Below are positions 26,997 through 35,588 of a DNA stretch of 64,000 nt, in pieces (the stretch's first letter is position 1; every line of letters begins with the position of its first letter). The stretch is taken from positions 462,639-526,638 of the forward strand of contig NZ_JACAOR010000001.1 in the NCBI RefSeq assembly GCF_013386115.1, read 5' to 3'. The translations under genes were made by a program, and so were the position numbers. Origin of the DNA: Pseudomonas gingeri (lineage in GTDB: Bacteria > Pseudomonadota > Gammaproteobacteria > Pseudomonadales > Pseudomonadaceae). The notes below the pieces were generated by a model. It saw nothing but the letters and a program-made list of their open reading frames with translations. It did no database searches and had not been told where the DNA came from.

Positions 26997-28142
26997 ATGA
27001 CTCTGTCCATTATGCGTGACTCGCAGGCAATCGCGATCAGTGAAGTTCAGCATGCAAAGATTGGCGCTGGTGAGTGCCTGACATTTTCCTCGACGGCAGG
27101 TGTCGTTTCCCGGGTACAAGTTGTCTTTTCACCCCAGGACAGAGCGGGCTCTCCGGTATGCGTAAAGGACTATGGACAGACCAGGAACGACGCCGCCGTC
27201 GTGCCGGCAGACCATGAAAGCGCGCCACAGCCAGGTGGAGAGACGCTGTCGTTCTACTGGAGCAACAGCGGACGCGTGGCCGTCACCTTGTATGTTCGTG
27301 TCGCCGGCCAGACTGAAACGGTGTCCCTGGTCTACTGGATTCATGAGCCCGATGTGAGAATGCGGGCCATCATCGGCTCAACCACGCTGAGCGTGAGTTC
27401 AGTGGGAGGAAGAGCTGACGACAGAGACGAGGATACGCTTCAGTTCGAACTTGGAAGCGGCATCGGGAAGCCCGGCATAGCGTTCAAAGCCAGGATTAAC
27501 TTTGGTGGCGCCCCGGTTGCTTTCGATGGGGAAATCAAAATGTTGCAGACATTCGAAGCCAACCGGCGGAAGAACAATACTGCGACAGGTGAAAGCGAAA
27601 TCTACGAATACGACAAGCCCGCGTTGGACCAGGCGCTTTGTTACAGGCACACATGCGGTGGTACGGATTATGGCGAACAACCGGCAGTCGCCGGCCAGAT
27701 CAATCTGGAGACCGAAGACTCCCCAGGGTCGAAGCTGGGCCGTCGTGGACAGTTTCATGCTGGCGGGATAACGAGGGAGCCATATTTCACCACCGCCAGC
27801 GCGGACGAACTTTACTCGATGTTCCTGATGTATCGCCCCAAAGGTGGAATCTGGGTCGCCATCGGTCAGATCAACTGGAGATGGGCTGGCAAGGTTGAGA
27901 TCACGGTAGTTCCTGTGGATCAGGCCGTGAATGACACACTCAGCGTCATGACCGGGAACCAGGGAAAGAACGGACGGTTGCGCTGGACGCTGACCGACCT
28001 GGGTTCGTCTTGCACCAACCGTAGCACCGTGCAGAGCCGACTCCCGGTGTGGGAAAAACCAGACAATGCGATCGAGCAGGATTTCGATGACGATGACTCG
28101 GGGTCGGATGAAGATGCATCCAGTTCAAGCTCGGGCGAATGA
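26997..28142 (+). CDS. Hypothetical beta-rich protein with acidic serine tail
   Basis: 381-aa protein not recognised. No signal peptide or membrane segment. Most of the chain alternates hydrophobic and polar residues (for example VAVTLYVRVAG and TVSLVYWIHEP), suggesting beta sandwich domains. Four cysteines are scattered (two in CYRHTCGG). The last 20 residues are almost entirely D, E, S and G. A tagggaa ribosome site lies 6 bases before the ATG; GTG at 26991 is an alternative. It stands alone at the edge of the accessory region. Confidence 0.6.
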   Translation: MTLSIMRDSQAIAISEVQHAKIGAGECLTFSSTAGVVSRVQVVFSPQDRAGSPVCVKDYGQTRNDAAVVPADHESAPQPGGETLSFYWSNSGRVAVTLYVRVAGQTETVSLVYWIHEPDVRMRAIIGSTTLSVSSVGGRADDRDEDTLQFELGSGIGKPGIAFKARINFGGAPVAFDGEIKMLQTFEANRRKNNTATGESEIYEYDKPALDQALCYRHTCGGTDYGEQPAVAGQINLETEDSPGSKLGRRGQFHAGGITREPYFTTASADELYSMFLMYRPKGGIWVAIGQINWRWAGKVEITVVPVDQAVNDTLSVMTGNQGKNGRLRWTLTDLGSSCTNRSTVQSRLPVWEKPDNAIEQDFDDDDSGSDEDASSSSSGE

Positions 28143-28536
28143 ACAGCACATTGAGGCTGGGCGCAGCATGGTTGTCCATAAGGGGTGACCAGGCTTGAAA
28201 TCCTGCCTGGGGTGGCTGGTGTGTGGGTATCTGTGACTACGCATAATGTATATTATGTTAAATTGTGTATTATGATGGCGAGTCCTTGAATTGTCACCTG
28301 TACCTGAAAACCGGGATTTGCCTTGAATTACCAGAATCATCCCAAATCAAGGCCTTGCATTCCCTTCCTTCGCACCTTTCGAGCTTTCAGGGGTTCCGGC
28401 GTCCAAATCCTGCAGAACTGAAAACCAGAATCCCAATCTCTCCAGCCCGCCGGTTACTTCACTGCGATCAGCGCCAACAACCATTCTAGTAGACCGCCGA
28501 ACGTTCGTAAGCGTCCGAGCTACACCATCTTGCAAC
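28143..28536. other. Intergenic region with small palindrome
   Basis: No gene recognised in these 394 bases. An AT-rich patch holds the palindrome CATAAT-GTAT-ATTATG (28242-28257), followed by another TATTATG at 28269. The 12-base stretch CGTAAGCGTCCG at 28506 recurs at 29169 beside the IS66 remnant. Confidence 0.5.
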
Positions 28537-28999
28537 TCAAACCTTGATCCTCTTAAGCCACTGATTCACACGCTCGCAGTTAAATGCCGCCGGCTCAAAT
28601 ATTTCGCCGTACCAGCCCACCATGTCGTCGTGTTCCGGATGCCCAGGGTCTGCCATGACCTCTCGAAACTCCTCATATCCCGGCACCCCACCCACGTCTT
28701 CCGGTGGGCAAGCATTGGCACCTTCAATGCAATACGGCAGTTGAGGGGCTGTGAGCGCAGGTAGCCTTTTCTCGACTTTGATTCGGTGATCCCAGCTGTC
28801 ACCAAAGTCGTAGAGGTAGTCAAACGTCTTTTTACCGAACAGCGCTTTGACCAATGTCTTGCGAGCTTCTGGATTCACCGGCGGCCCCCAGCCATCAGGA
28901 TCGGGCATCCCGTATTTCTCACCTGCTATTTCAAACTCATGCAGATGACTGTCGCTCCAGCCCATCACGACCTGAATCACGTGATGATGCAAATTATCA
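28537..28999 (-). pseudogene. pRiA4b ORF-3-like protein, 5'-truncated
   Basis: The frame encodes the C-terminal and central part of the plasmid pRiA4b ORF-3 family (PF07929): FDNLHHHVIQVVMGWSDSHL, HEFEIAGEKYG, YLYDFGDSWDHRI and CPPEDVGGVPGYEEF. Family members begin 20-30 residues earlier with a beta strand and a WRR-type motif; here the frame passes straight into IS66 transposase sequence at about 29000. The only ATG, at 28992, leaves 151 aa. I read it as a gene decapitated by an IS66 event. Family function is unknown, though members occur on plasmids and in defence-rich loci. Confidence 0.7.
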
Positions 29000-29170
29000 A
29001 AACACTGTATGACTGGATGTTGGCTCGGCGCGATCTAGTGCCCAACGGATCAGCCATGGCCAAAGCAATCGATTACACATCCATCGACAACAATCAGATC
29101 GAGTACTAAACACGGCCACGGGCGCTCCAACTGGTTGTTTGCCGGATCGCTGCGAAGCGGTAAACGGGCG
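28999..29170 (+). pseudogene. IS66 transposase (TnpC) C-terminal remnant
   Basis: Encodes LYDWMLARRDLVPNGSAMAK followed by SIDNNQIEY, characteristic of IS66 TnpC near its catalytic C-terminus. The usual segment between these motifs is deleted, a stop follows, and the next motif (GRSNWLFAGSLRSGKRA) continues in another frame at 29120-29170. A dead fragment. Confidence 0.85.
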
Positions 29171-29206
29171 TAAGCGTCCGGCGAACTCACTTTCCGAACT
29201 CCAGCT

Positions 29207-29366
29207 TTAAGGGCGATGATATCCGCGTATTTTTAAGCGGACGCGATCGTCCTTATCGCCAGGATTTCAATGCGCCAACGAAGCTCTCATCCGAAACAGT
29301 TAAAAGCCCAGGTCGTTCAGGAATGCCTGCAACCTGGCGCATCCATTTCCAGTGTCGCCATCATTC
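29207..29366 (+). repeat. IS66 left-end arm with broken TnpA start (inverted repeat, arm 1)
   Basis: Contains the IS66 untranslated end and a TnpA start at 29270 (MRQRSSHPKQLKAQVVQECL), which loses similarity after about 31 residues. It matches 31848-32003 in inverted orientation over about 155 bases. The pair encloses 2.5 kb with two passenger genes and a further TnpA fragment. Confidence 0.8.
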
Positions 29367-29492
29367 CAGATGTCAGCAGAGCGGGTGAATATTTATTTGC
29401 TTTGGGGGATGCGGGGCTGAGTCCGATAGATAGTCGGAGAATGCGAAGATCCTTACCTTTCGAATCCCGCAGATTGAGTTTCGCGGTAGATC

Positions 29493-30398
29493 ATGTCTAG
29501 CCTAAACTCATGTGCTTTGGAGCATTTCAGGGAAACGCGAATGCAGTACCATCGAGCGGAAGAGCTGGAAAGGGAGTTCGAAGTCTTGATTGGACTGATG
29601 GCAGAGATGATCACAGCCCAGGCAGAGAAGTACGACCCGACAGCCGACACCCCGACGTGGATGTTCAGTCAGCATGATTTAGCCAAGAAGCTTTTTCGGC
29701 ACATGTGCTCGGTGCGTACCCTTTTAGAGCCCTCGCCATTTCGTAACGAGACCATCCCGCCTTACAGTTTCATCGATCATTCATCAATGGCAGTGCTGAC
29801 GCGCTCTGCGCTCGAAAACTATCTGGTGATGACTTGGCTTCTCAGCGGCAGCAATGAGTCGTTGCGAGCGTTCAGACATAACGTTTGGGAGTACTGCGGC
29901 TGGAAGAAGCGAAGCAAGATGGCTGCGACCACTGGTGATACGCGGGAGGCCCGCGAGAACGCTGAATCGTACGCAGCAGTACTTTGGCCTGCTATTCATG
30001 GCTCGTCGCACTACCAAGGATACACAGCCGCGCAGCAAGATCGCCTCCGCAAAGGAAGTTGGGATGTAGGATGGCATTGGAACGATCTGGCCATGGACGC
30101 AGGGCTACACAAAACCTACTTCACCTCCTACTACCCTTTCCTCAGCGGCCATGCACACAGCGATTTCATCGGTGCAATGCAGAGTAGCCAAGCGATTTAC
30201 CTCGCTGATCAGTACATGCTTGGGTCGGGAAATCTGCAGGTGATCCTGATGTTGATAGGGCATTTCGCTCATCACTATGCGAGCCTATTTCCTCCAGCCA
30301 ACGAGGTATTAGTCAGCGCCGGAGCCGCCCGAGAAACTGCTGAAAAGTGGAATTTCCGGGCAGAAGACATGGATTTCCTCTATCAGCCAGAACCCTGA
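29493..30398 (+). CDS. Hypothetical passenger protein (301 aa)
   Basis: No family firmly recognised. A helical region with HSSMAVLTRSALENYLVMTWLL, followed by FRHNVWEYCGW and a histidine-rich SGHAHSDFIGAM, resembles in style the DUF5677-type proteins of helical HEPN-like folds, but I cannot confirm it. The start is ATG at 29493; GC is lower than in core genes. It sits between two IS66 TnpA fragments and may have disrupted or replaced part of the element. A similar size and layout in the next gene (30849) suggests they could be functional neighbours. Confidence 0.6.
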   Translation: MSSLNSCALEHFRETRMQYHRAEELEREFEVLIGLMAEMITAQAEKYDPTADTPTWMFSQHDLAKKLFRHMCSVRTLLEPSPFRNETIPPYSFIDHSSMAVLTRSALENYLVMTWLLSGSNESLRAFRHNVWEYCGWKKRSKMAATTGDTREARENAESYAAVLWPAIHGSSHYQGYTAAQQDRLRKGSWDVGWHWNDLAMDAGLHKTYFTSYYPFLSGHAHSDFIGAMQSSQAIYLADQYMLGSGNLQVILMLIGHFAHHYASLFPPANEVLVSAGAARETAEKWNFRAEDMDFLYQPEP

Positions 30399-30489
30399 TC
30401 AGGGCTGACTAACCGCAGAACATGGCGCCCCATCTGGCGATGCGCTGATGGATCGTAAGCATACGCCCAACTCTCTTTGCGAAAGTCAG

Positions 30490-30729
30490 GCCGGCATCCT
30501 CGCCATCAAACATGGGATCAACGTCAATGTTATCCCCAAATGGCTGCGGCTCTATAGAGACCAGCCTGCAACACCTTCGCCGGCATTTGTCCCGTTGAAG
30601 GCAGCACCTAAACGGCCCGCCGAAGCATCAGTGATCATCAAGTTACCAATGGCCGGACAATTGATCACAGTGAAGTGGCCAGCCTCGGATTCTGAAGACT
30701 GCGCACAATTCATTCGGATCGTCGCTCGA
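30490..30729 (+). pseudogene. IS66 TnpA fragment
   Basis: Encodes IKHGINVNVIPKWLRLYRDQ, PAFVPLKAAPKRPAEASVII and QLITVKWPASDSEDCAQFIR, the middle and C-terminal part of IS66-family TnpA. Its N-terminal part is missing here, while the N-terminal fragment lies at 29270. Either the passenger at 29493 split one TnpA gene, or these are two remnants. Confidence 0.8.
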
Positions 30730-30848
30730 TGGCGGAGCCTGCTTTCTCCCGTCTTTTCGGTGGCCAGAGTCTATGCAAATTTGAGACAGAATGGCGAGCG
30801 CCTGTGCGATTATTCCGCTCACATCTTGATCTGAGTGAGGGACTAGCC

Positions 30849-31697
30849 GTGTCAGGGATAAAGCTGCCAACGGAGTCATGGCTTGAAGGAATCAACGAGA
30901 CATTGGCCAAGGAGGGATTGATCCCTGAGCGTCGCCCGATCGAGGCCTTGCGCAGGTGGTGCATTGAGTCTCAGCAAAGCCTGGCATTCGGCGGTGAGGC
31001 AACCAAAGTCATAGGCGAGTGGTTCAGTCGGAACACCACCTATGGGTTACACGTCCGCCAGCCTTTCGGCAGGGCCGCGTTCTACTGGGACATGGCCTTC
31101 GTAGAAGTCACAATGCCTCTGGTCTATGGCCGTCCACAGATCTTCCCTCTGGAGCAGTTCAGGAACGTACCTCCTTATCTGGTTCAGCGCCTGGCCAGCT
31201 CCACTGACTCGCTTGAAGCCTACCTACAGCACTTCAGCAACGCCTATGGCGTCTTTGTGATGGAGGAGAACATCAGGCGCCTCGATGAGGCTAACCCATC
31301 AGCTGTAGGCCAGTTCGTGATGGCAGCCTCCCGGCAGCTCTCCAGCGCAACTGCGGCACTTCTTAGCTCTCCTCCCAGTGCGAAGGCCCTGGAGGATTCA
31401 CGTCTAGCTGTGGAGATATCCATCAAGGCTATTCTCATCCTAAAGTTGGGGCATACAGACGCGACGCTTCAGAAGCAGTTCAGCCACCGGCTTGTACCGC
31501 TGAGGACGGAGCTCCTGAAGGTCAAGCCAAACCCAGGCTTCACCGAGGCAGAACTCTCGATCTACCCAGAGGTCTCTGCGCGCTACGGTGACCTCCCGAA
31601 TGATCGGGCGAACCTATGGAAAGGCTATGAGCTGGCGATTCGTGTCGTTGCGATGAGCTTTGAAATCATCGAGAGCGAGCTGCTGGCCAGGCAGTAA
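30849..31697 (+). CDS. Hypothetical passenger protein with HEPN-like C-terminus
   Basis: 282 aa from the GTG at 30849, which has an AGGG site seven bases upstream. The frame extends to an ATG at 30729, giving 322 aa, but that extension begins inside the TnpA remnant. Not recognised; mostly helical. Near the C-terminus, LAVEISIKAILILKLGH followed by FSHRLVPLRTELLK resembles the HEPN pattern of helix, then H, then basic helix seen in some RNases and abortive-infection proteins, but the RxxxxH catalytic motif is not evident. It may pair with the gene at 29493. Confidence 0.58.
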   Translation: MSGIKLPTESWLEGINETLAKEGLIPERRPIEALRRWCIESQQSLAFGGEATKVIGEWFSRNTTYGLHVRQPFGRAAFYWDMAFVEVTMPLVYGRPQIFPLEQFRNVPPYLVQRLASSTDSLEAYLQHFSNAYGVFVMEENIRRLDEANPSAVGQFVMAASRQLSSATAALLSSPPSAKALEDSRLAVEISIKAILILKLGHTDATLQKQFSHRLVPLRTELLKVKPNPGFTEAELSIYPEVSARYGDLPNDRANLWKGYELAIRVVAMSFEIIESELLARQ

Positions 31698-31769
31698 TGC
31701 CAACGTCGCTACTATGGACACGAAGTGGCCGCCTACACTGGCCCGCGTAGGCGCTCATGGAGTAGCTCA

Positions 31770-31940
31770 TTCCGTAAGTGGCGCGACGGGTTTATCACGG
31801 TAAATCGGGAGCCACTTGCGAATCACGTTGGCATTGATGCCGTGGCTGATGGCAACGTTGGAAACTGAGGCACCGGGTTTCAGGCATTCCTGCACGACCT
31901 GGGCCTTGAAGGGTTTGGGATAGGAGCTTCGTTGACGCAT
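31770..31940 (-). pseudogene. IS66 TnpA, truncated
   Basis: Intact TnpA start (MRQRSSYPKPFKAQVVQECL, then GASVSNVAISHGINANVIRK), ending after 56 residues at a TGA, where full TnpA continues for about 50 more. It belongs to the right arm of the inverted IS66 pair. Confidence 0.85.
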
Positions 31941-32003
31941 GGAAATCCTGGCGATAAGGGTGATCGCGTCCGCTTAAAAATAGGCGGACACCATCGCCCT
32001 TAA
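31848..32003 (-). repeat. IS66 end, inverted repeat arm 2
   Basis: Inverted counterpart of 29207-29366, with shared blocks TTAAGGGCGATG, TATTTTTAAGCGGACGCGAT and CTTATCGCCAGGATTTC. It carries the 5' end of the truncated TnpA at 31940. Confidence 0.82.
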
Positions 32004-32102
32004 TTCCGGATTTCTGAAGGTGTGTTCGCTGGCCGCTTACTCTTAGGCCCTCTAATAGCTCAGTAAATCTATGACCTGAATTGGATGCCTCTTTAGTTTT
32101 TG

Positions 32103-32208
32103 ACCGGAATGATGTTGCGTTGCCGGTATTTCGGGCGGTCAAACAGCCTGGGTAAGCCGGGCTTGGGCTTGCGCTTCATCGAGCGCAGCGGAATTACAGG
32201 CTGCACAC
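32103..32208 (-). pseudogene. IS5-family (IS427-type) transposase remnant
   Basis: The reverse strand encodes VQPVIPLRSMKRKPKPGLPR and LFDRPKYRQRNIIPV, matching the C-terminal third of the intact IS5 transposase at 40875 (YRVMKRKPKPGLPRLFDKLK) but diverged. No terminal repeats or start remain. Confidence 0.85.
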
Positions 32209-32210
32209 GG

Positions 32211-32435
32211 CTACTCTGCCTTGAACCGCTTAACCACTGAAGCCAGCCTACGTTTAACGCCAATTTTTGGATTCAAAGCCAGCGCCTCCTCATAGGCCTG
32301 GACTGCTTCGGGGTACTGGCCTAGCTGCTCGTGCGCAAGCCCCTGGACTTTGAGCGCTGTGGGCTTCCAGGCAGGGTTTTCGTCTGCGCCGAGCGAGCGG
32401 CTTGCTGCACAGCGGCTAAGAAGTGTTCGTTCCAC
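32211..32435 (-). pseudogene. TPR protein C-terminal fragment
   Basis: 74-aa frame containing one good tetratricopeptide repeat (GLAHEQLGQYPEAVQAYEEA, then LALNPKIG) and a basic tail. Such repeats come in arrays; the sequence before residue 20 is not TPR-like and lies in a degraded area next to the IS5 remnant, so this is probably the 3' end of a lost gene. Confidence 0.55.
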
Positions 32436-32745
32436 TCATCCTGAGCAAATCGAGCCCTACCCTGGTCGGATCCGCAACCAAGGCCTATTCACGCCCGTTG
32501 CTCCATTCTTATCTTGGAAAGACCCAGAATGATAAGAACAAGAAGGAGCGTATGCCATTCCCGAAGCGCAGATCTGTGCCGAGCATAAGCGAACATGCTC
32601 GGCACTTGCCTGTTTATTAACCTGGCAATTTGAAAGGGCAACAAATATTGCGGAGCTATATTTTATAATCATATGAATTTCTAGGGGTTTCATATGATGG
32701 CGAGCGATGTATTTAATTGCCGGGTTAATACAATCCTATGGCTAT
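32436..32745. other. Intergenic, AT-rich, with inverted repeat
   Basis: 310 bases without a convincing gene. ATCATATGAA (32669-32678) is repeated inverted as TTCATATGAT (32689-32698). The stretch TATGATGGCGAG (32693-32704) is repeated directly at 28271-28282. Confidence 0.5.
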
Positions 32746-34779
32746 CTAATCTAATTTTCTCAGGATATCCGACAGCGCCTCTCCGTCCAGGTCTTTCCTT
32801 CTAAAGTTGTAGATCGCAGCTGCTGCCTCCACCGAAAGCCGCTCTATCCTCCCAGTGACCTCATAGTACTGTTGAGCAATTTTTATCTGAGGAGGGGCGG
32901 ACAAATATTTAATGAAGTCGGATACTTTTGGTGAGGATCCTTCCCAGATACGCTTGAGATCTTCTCGGGCTTGGGGGCCCTTGCCGTCCAACCGCCCAAC
33001 AGTCACTCCGAGAGTAGGCGATGAGAAGAACCTGCTCAGAATGGAGTCATCAATAACGTATATGCCTTCAACTTCACCCATCGAGTAAGGTAAGGCGTTT
33101 AGTATGCTGAATATTGGCTTCTTCCCTACGGCTTCTGGGAAGTCTTTAGTTAAGATGTCAGGGTAGTCATTCAATCCTCTTCGAAGGCGCTCGACCTGCT
33201 TGACATGCTCATCCATCTCTTCGTTAAAACGGTGGATTAGAATAGGATTGCTCATTGGAATGCTGCGATTTTTGCATTCAATAAAGAAAACGTATTCTTC
33301 CCAAGTGAATGCTACATCGTAATCAAATTCGTGTTCATTATTTTCTCCGCGCCTAACCTTGAGTGTGCGCGCCTCGAATCCATGGTCGCGTAACATTCTA
33401 ATTGTCGCCCGCTCAAAAGCTTTACCTTTTTCTTCGAAGCCCACTCCTTCAATGGATAAAGCAGAAAGCATTGTTTTAGTAAGGTCGGAAAGAAATAACG
33501 AGCATCCAAATAAGAGATAATTTCCGTCGAGTGTCTTGATCAGTGGTTGGTCGTAAAGGTCTTTGCTCCCAATGCCAAATGTGGCTTTGTCGATGAATAT
33601 CATTGCGACTTGAGAGGTTAGCCCGTAACGCTGAAGCTGTTGGGTTAAGCGATCAAGGGGAACTATTGGGAAATAGGTATTTTGCTCTTTTTCTAGCTCA
33701 ACGATTAGTAACCTCAGTACCGCGTATCCTCGTAGCCTTTCCGACAGTAATAAGCCTCCTGCAAGACTGTTGAGTTTTTCGATTTTTGTGAAATGGCTCA
33801 AGGCAAATGCAGAAAATGCCTCATCAAAGGATACATACCCTTGGGGAGGAAGTGGTTCATTCTCTCGGGGACTCTTGAATGCCTGGGCAGCATTGGTCTC
33901 TATAAATAGCTTTAAAATATTTTGTTGGACGATCGTGTCGAATCGCTCGTTCGCCAAAACATCAAACTGCTCTGCTGAGATCTTTGGTTGGAATGCGAAG
34001 ACTGTATTTACTTCTGGTGCGCGCGATTTGATATCTTTGCACCATGCAGGAAGGTCTTGAGAGTATTGCTCCAATTTTCCGCCTAGATAGCGGATGCGCT
34101 CATCAATATCTTTCCAAAGACGCCATGTGTGGGCATTAAATACGTTCGCGTCCACCGCTTTAATGATGCTTTCAGATACAGGCACCAATGCAGGTAGCAC
34201 CATTCGTTTTTTATCATCGAACCATTTGTTCCCATAGGCTTCTAGCATCAGCACGTCGCCACCGGCGATCGATAATCCGTGTATAAGAGCATGGAGGTCG
34301 TAGGAGTTGCCGTTTGCGTCCTTCAAATTGCGATCTGGCCCCATCACGCCTGCGCTCGCTTCAGCCTTCGTATCAACATCCTGAAGCGCTGTCCTGATCA
34401 CGTTATTTAATGCAGCAAACATCCCTGAAATTCGCTGTTCCGGAGAAAATTGTGCGGAAGCCATTTGAGGGACAACGGAGTGAATGTGCACATAGCCAGC
34501 ATCAATTTTTAGAAGCTCTACGCGCATCTTTTCTATTAAGTCTTTCGCTGAGGCTATGCCACGCCCCTCGTAGTACTCTCCAAGATCGTCAAGATATTTG
34601 TCTCTCTTTAATCCATCGTCGCCTGGCCTTCTTCGTACAATGGTATCGGCATGGTACGACAGAAGAGCAAACTTCATGAAGGTTTCCTCTGTGGCCGGCA
34701 GAGGATCAAGGATTTTCTTGAGTTTTTTAAAATTTAGTTGGCGGATTGCTTCTGTTAGTTTTTCGTTGCTATCGGTCAT
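32746..34779 (-). CDS. Large protein with PD-(D/E)XK-like nuclease domain, putative defence
   Basis: 677 aa. The N-terminal two thirds are helical and unrecognised. Near residue 450, GKAFERATIRMLRDHGFEAR is followed by HEFDYDVAFTWEEYVFFIEC and KNR: the spaced E, D and E-x-K pattern (D in DYDVAF, E-C-K in FIECKNR) typical of restriction-like PD-(D/E)XK nucleases such as Mrr/NERD-type. The C-terminus carries a further helical region. The ATG at 34779 has a weak AGGGAT site. GC is well below that of core genes. It lies among an orphan antitoxin, DUF3800 and other unknown genes; a role in phage or plasmid defence is inference. Confidence 0.6.
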   Translation of the reverse strand: MTDSNEKLTEAIRQLNFKKLKKILDPLPATEETFMKFALLSYHADTIVRRRPGDDGLKRDKYLDDLGEYYEGRGIASAKDLIEKMRVELLKIDAGYVHIHSVVPQMASAQFSPEQRISGMFAALNNVIRTALQDVDTKAEASAGVMGPDRNLKDANGNSYDLHALIHGLSIAGGDVLMLEAYGNKWFDDKKRMVLPALVPVSESIIKAVDANVFNAHTWRLWKDIDERIRYLGGKLEQYSQDLPAWCKDIKSRAPEVNTVFAFQPKISAEQFDVLANERFDTIVQQNILKLFIETNAAQAFKSPRENEPLPPQGYVSFDEAFSAFALSHFTKIEKLNSLAGGLLLSERLRGYAVLRLLIVELEKEQNTYFPIVPLDRLTQQLQRYGLTSQVAMIFIDKATFGIGSKDLYDQPLIKTLDGNYLLFGCSLFLSDLTKTMLSALSIEGVGFEEKGKAFERATIRMLRDHGFEARTLKVRRGENNEHEFDYDVAFTWEEYVFFIECKNRSIPMSNPILIHRFNEEMDEHVKQVERLRRGLNDYPDILTKDFPEAVGKKPIFSILNALPYSMGEVEGIYVIDDSILSRFFSSPTLGVTVGRLDGKGPQAREDLKRIWEGSSPKVSDFIKYLSAPPQIKIAQQYYEVTGRIERLSVEAAAAIYNFRRKDLDGEALSDILRKLD

Positions 34780-34953
34780 GTAATATCCCTATATTGAATT
34801 AGCTGTCGTTTGAAGTGTTGAGTGCAGCCGGAGAACGGCTGGGGGCTGACCCAGTAAGGATTAACCTGCCCCGGCCCGAGCCTGGGCACCGGAGCTTGCC
34901 ATTCATGGGCCGCTGGATCGGCCCAGCGGCCACATCGCAGTCCTGGCAGTCAC

Positions 34954-35172
34954 TCAGGCCACAAACCCATGCTCTAGGCGCCTGATGAACTCGATGACAG
35001 TCTTAGCTTCCACGCTGGTGGTGACCATGCTGGCAGGAGCCTTTCCACCAAATGCTTTAACTGGGCGTGACATCCAGCGCAGGGCTGCATCAAGATTGCC
35101 ACCAAAAAAACTCTTTGCTGCATCGAGCACTTCCAAATAACGGGCGTATTGATCAGGAGGCAAAGTGCTCAC
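34954..35172 (-). CDS. Orphan Xre/MbcA/ParS-type antitoxin (DUF2384 domain)
   Basis: 72-aa protein matching the toxin-binding domain of Xre/MbcA/ParS antitoxins: AAKSFFGGNLDAALRWMSRP, AFGGKAPASM and VIEFIRRLEHGF (the conserved GG, P and C-terminal E-x-G). The DNA-binding Xre part is absent. The start is GTG with an excellent AAGGAG site seven bases away, supporting a real gene. No RES-domain toxin is seen beside it, so it is either solitary or pairs with an unrecognised toxin. Confidence 0.75.
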   Translation of the reverse strand: MSTLPPDQYARYLEVLDAAKSFFGGNLDAALRWMSRPVKAFGGKAPASMVTTSVEAKTVIEFIRRLEHGFVA

Positions 35173-35588
35173 GAGTAAACTCCTTATGCGGTCGCTGTGA
35201 ATGATCGCTGAGTCAGTATTTTCTAGCCGGCAGCGAGCTTAGGCAAGCTAGATCGATACTGCGCCGTCGCCATCCGTACACTGAACCGTCGACCGACCCT
35301 GGATGCCCTACCGCTCCTGAACCTGACCTAGGCCATCTCCCCTTTTCTTTTTGATCGACCACCGCGAAGCACGTAATCACCCTGAGTACCTTGCTCTAGA
35401 TACGGTACTACTAGGCGCAAGCCATCGAGCTACGCGACATCTCGTTCCTGGCCTCCTCTGGAAGGTAACGCCGGCCAGTCGCGCTGTGCTCTAGGGCAAA
35501 AATTGCTTGCCCCCATGTATGTCTGTGAGTTTTTCGCTAAGCACATGTAATCTAGTCAGCTAAAAAATGGACGAGAAATAACCAAGCT
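35173..35588. other. Intergenic region, nothing recognised
   Basis: 416 bases between the antitoxin gene and the membrane-protein gene, both read outward from here; promoters for both must lie within. No repeat or RNA structure stands out. Confidence 0.4.

Noticed and set aside
30729..30848. Upstream start of the passenger gene
   Set aside because: The extension begins inside the TnpA remnant; the GTG at 30849 has a better ribosome site, though the longer form cannot be excluded.
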